48,535 nt of DNA from a virus, in the IMG/VR virus record IMGVR_UViG_3300021389_002246, positions 1 to 48,535 of that record. The stretch is one strand, 5' to 3'. The notes beneath the pieces are model-generated. The model saw nothing but the letters and a program-made list of their open reading frames with translations, was not told where the DNA came from and did no database searches. The position numbers were made by a program, and so were the translations under genes. How positions within the stretch are numbered: position 1 is the first letter of the stretch; each line of letters opens with the position of its first letter. Below are positions 45,460-48,535 of this stretch, piece by piece.

Positions 45460-47707
45460 TATTGAAAAAATTGTAATAACTGCTATCAATTTAGCAAAAA
45501 AATTAAAACACGAATATGTAACAATAGAACATATAGCCGCAGTTATATTAGATGATCCACAAGTGCAAGCAATGTGTTTTGAAGTAAATGCAGATTTTGA
45601 AAGTTTGCAAATTGCATTAGTAGAATATTTAGAAAAAGAATGTGTTGAATTAGTTAAGAATGATGCTCAAGAACCAAACCCTTTTAAAACACAAATGCTT
45701 GAACGAGTATTTAATAGAGCATTAACACAAGCATTATTTCAAGGTAAGAAACATCTTAACCAACTAGATTTAGTATTAAGTATACTAGGTGAAGAAAATA
45801 GTATAGCGGCACAGTACGCAGAACAGTTAGGTCTTAGTAAAAATAAAGTTATAAAATGGATGCAAGAAACACAAGCACAAGAAAATGAGCAAATATTTGG
45901 CCCAGTTGATGGATTAGGTGATCCTCGTAGACCTCAAGGTGCAATGACACCTAGAGATGTATTAGCACAGTTTTGTACTAACATGAATGAAGCATATGAT
46001 GAATATGATGATTTAATTGGTCGCAGACATGAATTAAAAGAATTAGTACAAACAGTTGCACGTAAGAAAAAATCTAATGCTATTCTAACTGGTGGTAGTG
46101 GTGTTGGTAAAACAGCAGTCGTACAAGGACTAGCAAAACTTATAGTTGAAGGAAATGTTCCTGATATTATTAAAGATAAAGTTGTATGGGAATTAGATAT
46201 GACTAAGTTAGTTGCTGGTACAAAATACAGAGGCGACTTTGAAGAACGTATGAAACAATTAGGCGAAGCACTAATACAAGAACCTAATATTATTTTATTT
46301 GTAGACGAAATACATACAATTATTGGTGCAGGCAGTACAAATGGTACTATGGACGCAGGTAATATGTTAAAGCCGGCATTAAGCAATGGTAAACTAAAAG
46401 TAATAGGTGCTACAACAGATGAAGAATATAGAAAAGTATTTGAAAAAGAAACAGCACTAGCACGTAGGTTTACAAAAGTTGTAGTAGACGAACCTAACAC
46501 AAAAGACGCAAAAGAAGTTGTATATAACTCTTTAATATCATATGAAGCATTTCATGATGTTACTATTAGACCAGAAGCAGCAGATCTTTCAGTAGAATTA
46601 AGTAACCAATATATTTTTAATAAAAAACTACCAGACAAAGCATTTGATATTATTGATAGAGCATGTGCATTTAATAAAATATTACCAGTTGAAGAACGCT
46701 TAGACATATTAGGCGAAGATGAAATTAAAGCAGAGGTGGCAAGACTAACTGGCATTCCAAAAGAACATTTAGGAAAAGCAGAAGATGAAGCAACAAATAA
46801 AAAGCACTCAGAAGTTAGAGAGTTTTTAGAAAGCACAGTATTTGGGCAACAATCAGCAATTGATTGTGTAGTTGATAGTATTACAGTTAGTATGGCAGGA
46901 CTTAAAGATCCTATTAAACCTATTGGAAGTTATCTACTTACAGGACCAACAGGTGTTGGTAAAACAGAACTTGCCAAACGTTTAGCACAGTCAATGAGCA
47001 TGAAACTATGTAGATACGATATGGCAGAATATCAAGAGCGCCACACAGTATCAAAACTAATTGGTTCACCTCCAGGATATGTAGGACATGGTGATGGTAA
47101 AGCAGGTGATGGTTTACTTATTAATCAATTAGAAGATAATCCAAATTGTGTACTATTATTAGACGAAGTAGAAAAAGCACACCCAGATTTAATGAGCGTA
47201 TTATTAAGTTTATTAGATGAAGGTACAATTACATCAAGTACAGGTAAAGTAGTAAGTGCCAAGAACGCTATTGTTATTATGACTAGTAACCTTGGAGCCA
47301 GAGACGCGGCAGTTAAAAGTATTGGCTTTAATGAAGAAACATATAATGCAAAAGCAGTAGATGACGCAGTAAACAATTACTTTGCACCAGAGTTCCGTAA
47401 CAGACTAGACGGTATTGTTAAGTTTAATTCTTTAACAAGAAACGATATGAAGCGTATTGTTATTAAGTTCTTAGGTGAGCTTGAAACATATGTGGAAGGC
47501 AGACACATTGTAATTAATTGGGGACCCGAGCTATTAGCAATGCTAGAAGACAAAGGATATGATCCTACAATGGGTGCAAGGCCACTTGCAAGATTAATTA
47601 ATGAAAGTGTTAAACTTCCGTTAGCAAAACATTTACTAGATCATAACAAAGACTTTACATTAGATTTAGACTGGAAAAAAGACGCACTAACTATTAATGG
47701 AAAATAA
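45452..47707 (+). CDS. clpA: ClpA-type unfoldase
   Basis: Double-ring AAA+ unfoldase feeding ClpP. The 751 residues (E. coli ClpA 758) have the Clp N-domain (ITAINLAKKLKHEYVTIEHI), a first AAA module with Walker A GGSGVGKT and VDEIHTIIGAG, and a second with GPTGVGKT and LLDEVEKAHPD. There is no ClpB middle coiled-coil domain between them. The ClpP-docking loop KSIGFN is present. It could also bind ClpS (27489). Start is inside the dnaJ-like gene. Confidence 0.95.
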   Translation: MTDIEKIVITAINLAKKLKHEYVTIEHIAAVILDDPQVQAMCFEVNADFESLQIALVEYLEKECVELVKNDAQEPNPFKTQMLERVFNRALTQALFQGKKHLNQLDLVLSILGEENSIAAQYAEQLGLSKNKVIKWMQETQAQENEQIFGPVDGLGDPRRPQGAMTPRDVLAQFCTNMNEAYDEYDDLIGRRHELKELVQTVARKKKSNAILTGGSGVGKTAVVQGLAKLIVEGNVPDIIKDKVVWELDMTKLVAGTKYRGDFEERMKQLGEALIQEPNIILFVDEIHTIIGAGSTNGTMDAGNMLKPALSNGKLKVIGATTDEEYRKVFEKETALARRFTKVVVDEPNTKDAKEVVYNSLISYEAFHDVTIRPEAADLSVELSNQYIFNKKLPDKAFDIIDRACAFNKILPVEERLDILGEDEIKAEVARLTGIPKEHLGKAEDEATNKKHSEVREFLESTVFGQQSAIDCVVDSITVSMAGLKDPIKPIGSYLLTGPTGVGKTELAKRLAQSMSMKLCRYDMAEYQERHTVSKLIGSPPGYVGHGDGKAGDGLLINQLEDNPNCVLLLDEVEKAHPDLMSVLLSLLDEGTITSSTGKVVSAKNAIVIMTSNLGARDAAVKSIGFNEETYNAKAVDDAVNNYFAPEFRNRLDGIVKFNSLTRNDMKRIVIKFLGELETYVEGRHIVINWGPELLAMLEDKGYDPTMGARPLARLINESVKLPLAKHLLDHNKDFTLDLDWKKDALTINGK

Positions 47708-48311
47708 TATAACAGTACTGCCCACAGAAACTGTATTTTATAGATACTTTGATACACGACTTAAAATAGTAAAAATACCACGCAACTTTCATTTCAAATA
47801 TGATAAATTTGATTCTCGAGCAAGACTACAATACAGAGTAGTAAAAATATACAGAAGCAAGCATGAATATGATTGTAACTTATACACATCAAATACAGAA
47901 ATTGTACAAGATGTGTTAGATAACTTCGAAGTAGAAGAAATAACGCAACCATTAAATGAGACACACAGAGAACTATTACATAAGCGTGACAGAAAAGTAG
48001 TTATCCGCAACAAGTTATGGTTTAACAGATACAAGCATAAAATATCTGCATGGCATAATTGGGATAGGAATACTAGTCGTGAAGAAAGCATAAAGATGAT
48101 TCATTGGGTATATGAACACTTTCCTAAAGGTGAAAATAGAGTTGTATCCACCTCATATGGTTCCTATTTTGGAACAGTCAATAGATTAGCACAACCACCC
48201 ACTATATTCACAAACAGTGAAGAAACTATGATGTTATACAAGTTAGCATACAGTGATATGCTTAAAATGACTATGGAAACCTGTATCACGCTTCAAGAAC
48301 TCGATAATTGA
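47697..48311 (+). CDS. Hypothetical phage protein
   Basis: 204 residues, basic and aromatic (FRNFH-like start; WFNRYKHKISAWHNWDR in the middle). It overlaps clpA by 11 nt and is probably expressed with it. Sequence rhythm resembles proteins of T4-like phage tails but no family is recognised. Confidence 0.55.
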   Translation: MENNITVLPTETVFYRYFDTRLKIVKIPRNFHFKYDKFDSRARLQYRVVKIYRSKHEYDCNLYTSNTEIVQDVLDNFEVEEITQPLNETHRELLHKRDRKVVIRNKLWFNRYKHKISAWHNWDRNTSREESIKMIHWVYEHFPKGENRVVSTSYGSYFGTVNRLAQPPTIFTNSEETMMLYKLAYSDMLKMTMETCITLQELDN

Positions 48312-48317
48312 TAAATA
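48310..48317 (+). promoter_or_regulatory. Late promoter motif
   Basis: GATAAATA overlaps the previous stop and lies 25 nt before the last gene, which has AAAGGAG as ribosome site. Confidence 0.6.
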
Positions 48318-48342
48318 CTTGTAAGATTAAAGGAGATTATTA

Positions 48343-48535
48343 ATGGCTAGTTCTAACATAGTTCTAACAAATAAAAACGAACTTACATATACAAGTGACC
48401 CTGTAAAAGGTGATGGTTACTATGGATTTGCTGACGGTTTACATACAATGAGTTTCCATGTAAGTAACTTTACTGGAAGAATTCACTTAGAAGCAACAAT
48501 TGTAGAACAACCAACAGAAAACGATTGGTTTCCTA
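48343..48535 (+). CDS. Virion protein, 3' end outside window
   Basis: The first 64 residues (MASSNIVLTNKNELTYTSDP ... HLEATIVEQPTENDWF) are beta-rich and resemble the N-terminal module of tail-fibre-type proteins of T4-like marine phages (Arg/Leu-rich strand then PTENDWFP). The late promoter supports a structural role. The gene continues beyond the window. Confidence 0.6.
   Translation, partial: MASSNIVLTNKNELTYTSDPVKGDGYYGFADGLHTMSFHVSNFTGRIHLEATIVEQPTENDWFP

Noticed and set aside
45452-47707. ClpB disaggregase instead of ClpA
   Set aside because: No middle coiled-coil insertion is present, length matches ClpA, and an IGF-type ClpP loop is present.
1-48535. CRISPR array, insertion sequence, integrase or attachment site
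   Set aside because: No regularly spaced direct repeats, transposase or integrase motifs were seen. The repeats found are promoter/terminator cassettes.
1-48535. Bacterial chromosome segment rather than phage
   Set aside because: Host-like genes (clp, infC, rpsU, iscU, guaC) are interspersed with phage tail, lysis and T4-like genes under the same late motifs and with the same AT-rich composition.

Overview
The window looks like part of the genome of a large, AT-rich, T4-like tailed phage (myovirus type) from a marine setting, probably infecting an alphaproteobacterium such as a SAR11/Pelagibacter relative. Phage identity rests on the PAAR tail-tip protein, tail-fibre-like proteins, GH19 endolysin with a lipoprotein/coiled-coil spanin-like pair, class Ia NrdA/NrdB with glutaredoxin, ATP-dependent DNA ligase, PhoH, nine phage-type tRNAs, tightly overlapping genes, and many copies of the T4-type late promoter motif nATAAATA. 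The alphaproteobacterial host is inferred from a circularly permuted two-piece tmRNA and from alpha-like IbpA, DUF1127, ferredoxin reductase and IscU/SufE sequences. No integrase or repressor was seen. Host assignment is inference.

Layout. 1-7.5 kb: end of a PD-(D/E)XK nuclease gene, a virion protein, ribonucleotide reductase, glutaredoxin, PAAR protein, virion protein. 7.5-16.4 kb: tRNA-Thr/Ala/Asp/Glu, tandem unknown paralogues, a secreted nuclease, a radical SAM enzyme split into two genes, ferredoxin-NADP reductase, a second radical SAM/SPASM enzyme and a 2OG-Fe(II) oxygenase. 16.4-21.2 kb: short early-type operons headed by near-identical terminator/promoter/operator cassettes, with DNA ligase and a SpoT-like HD hydrolase. 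21.2-30.9 kb: clpP, a P-loop kinase, a nuclease, a large membrane protein, clpX, infC (IF-3), rpsU (bS21), an hsp20 gene behind a probable RNA thermometer, clpS, sufE, a cytidylyltransferase and guaC. 30.9-36.4 kb: an unidentified structured RNA with three small proteins (one DUF1127), a ligase-like pseudoenzyme, reverse-strand lipase and MscS-like genes, peroxiredoxin, iscU, tmRNA and an outer-membrane beta-barrel. 36.4-42.7 kb: five tRNAs, small genes, the lysis genes, a twitch-type radical SAM protein, a HAD phosphatase and phoH. 42.7-48.5 kb: virion-associated genes, spanin-like pair, dnaJ-like, clpA, and the start of a tail-fibre-like gene.

How it fits together. The main story is a phage-borne protein quality-control and translation kit: tmRNA encoding a degradation tag ending ALAA, both unfoldases (ClpX, ClpA) with their ClpP-docking IGF loops, the ClpP protease with its triad, the ClpS adaptor, a DnaJ-like protein, a small heat-shock protein, IF-3 and ribosomal protein bS21. 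A second set is an Fe-S/redox kit (IscU, SufE, ferredoxin reductase, glutaredoxin, peroxiredoxin) beside three radical SAM systems that would need such clusters and electrons. Regulation shows two layers: host-type TTGACA-17-TATAAT promoters, some carrying a spacer palindrome AAGA-NN-TCTT, and T4-type late motifs nATAAATA. The tmRNA gene carries both.
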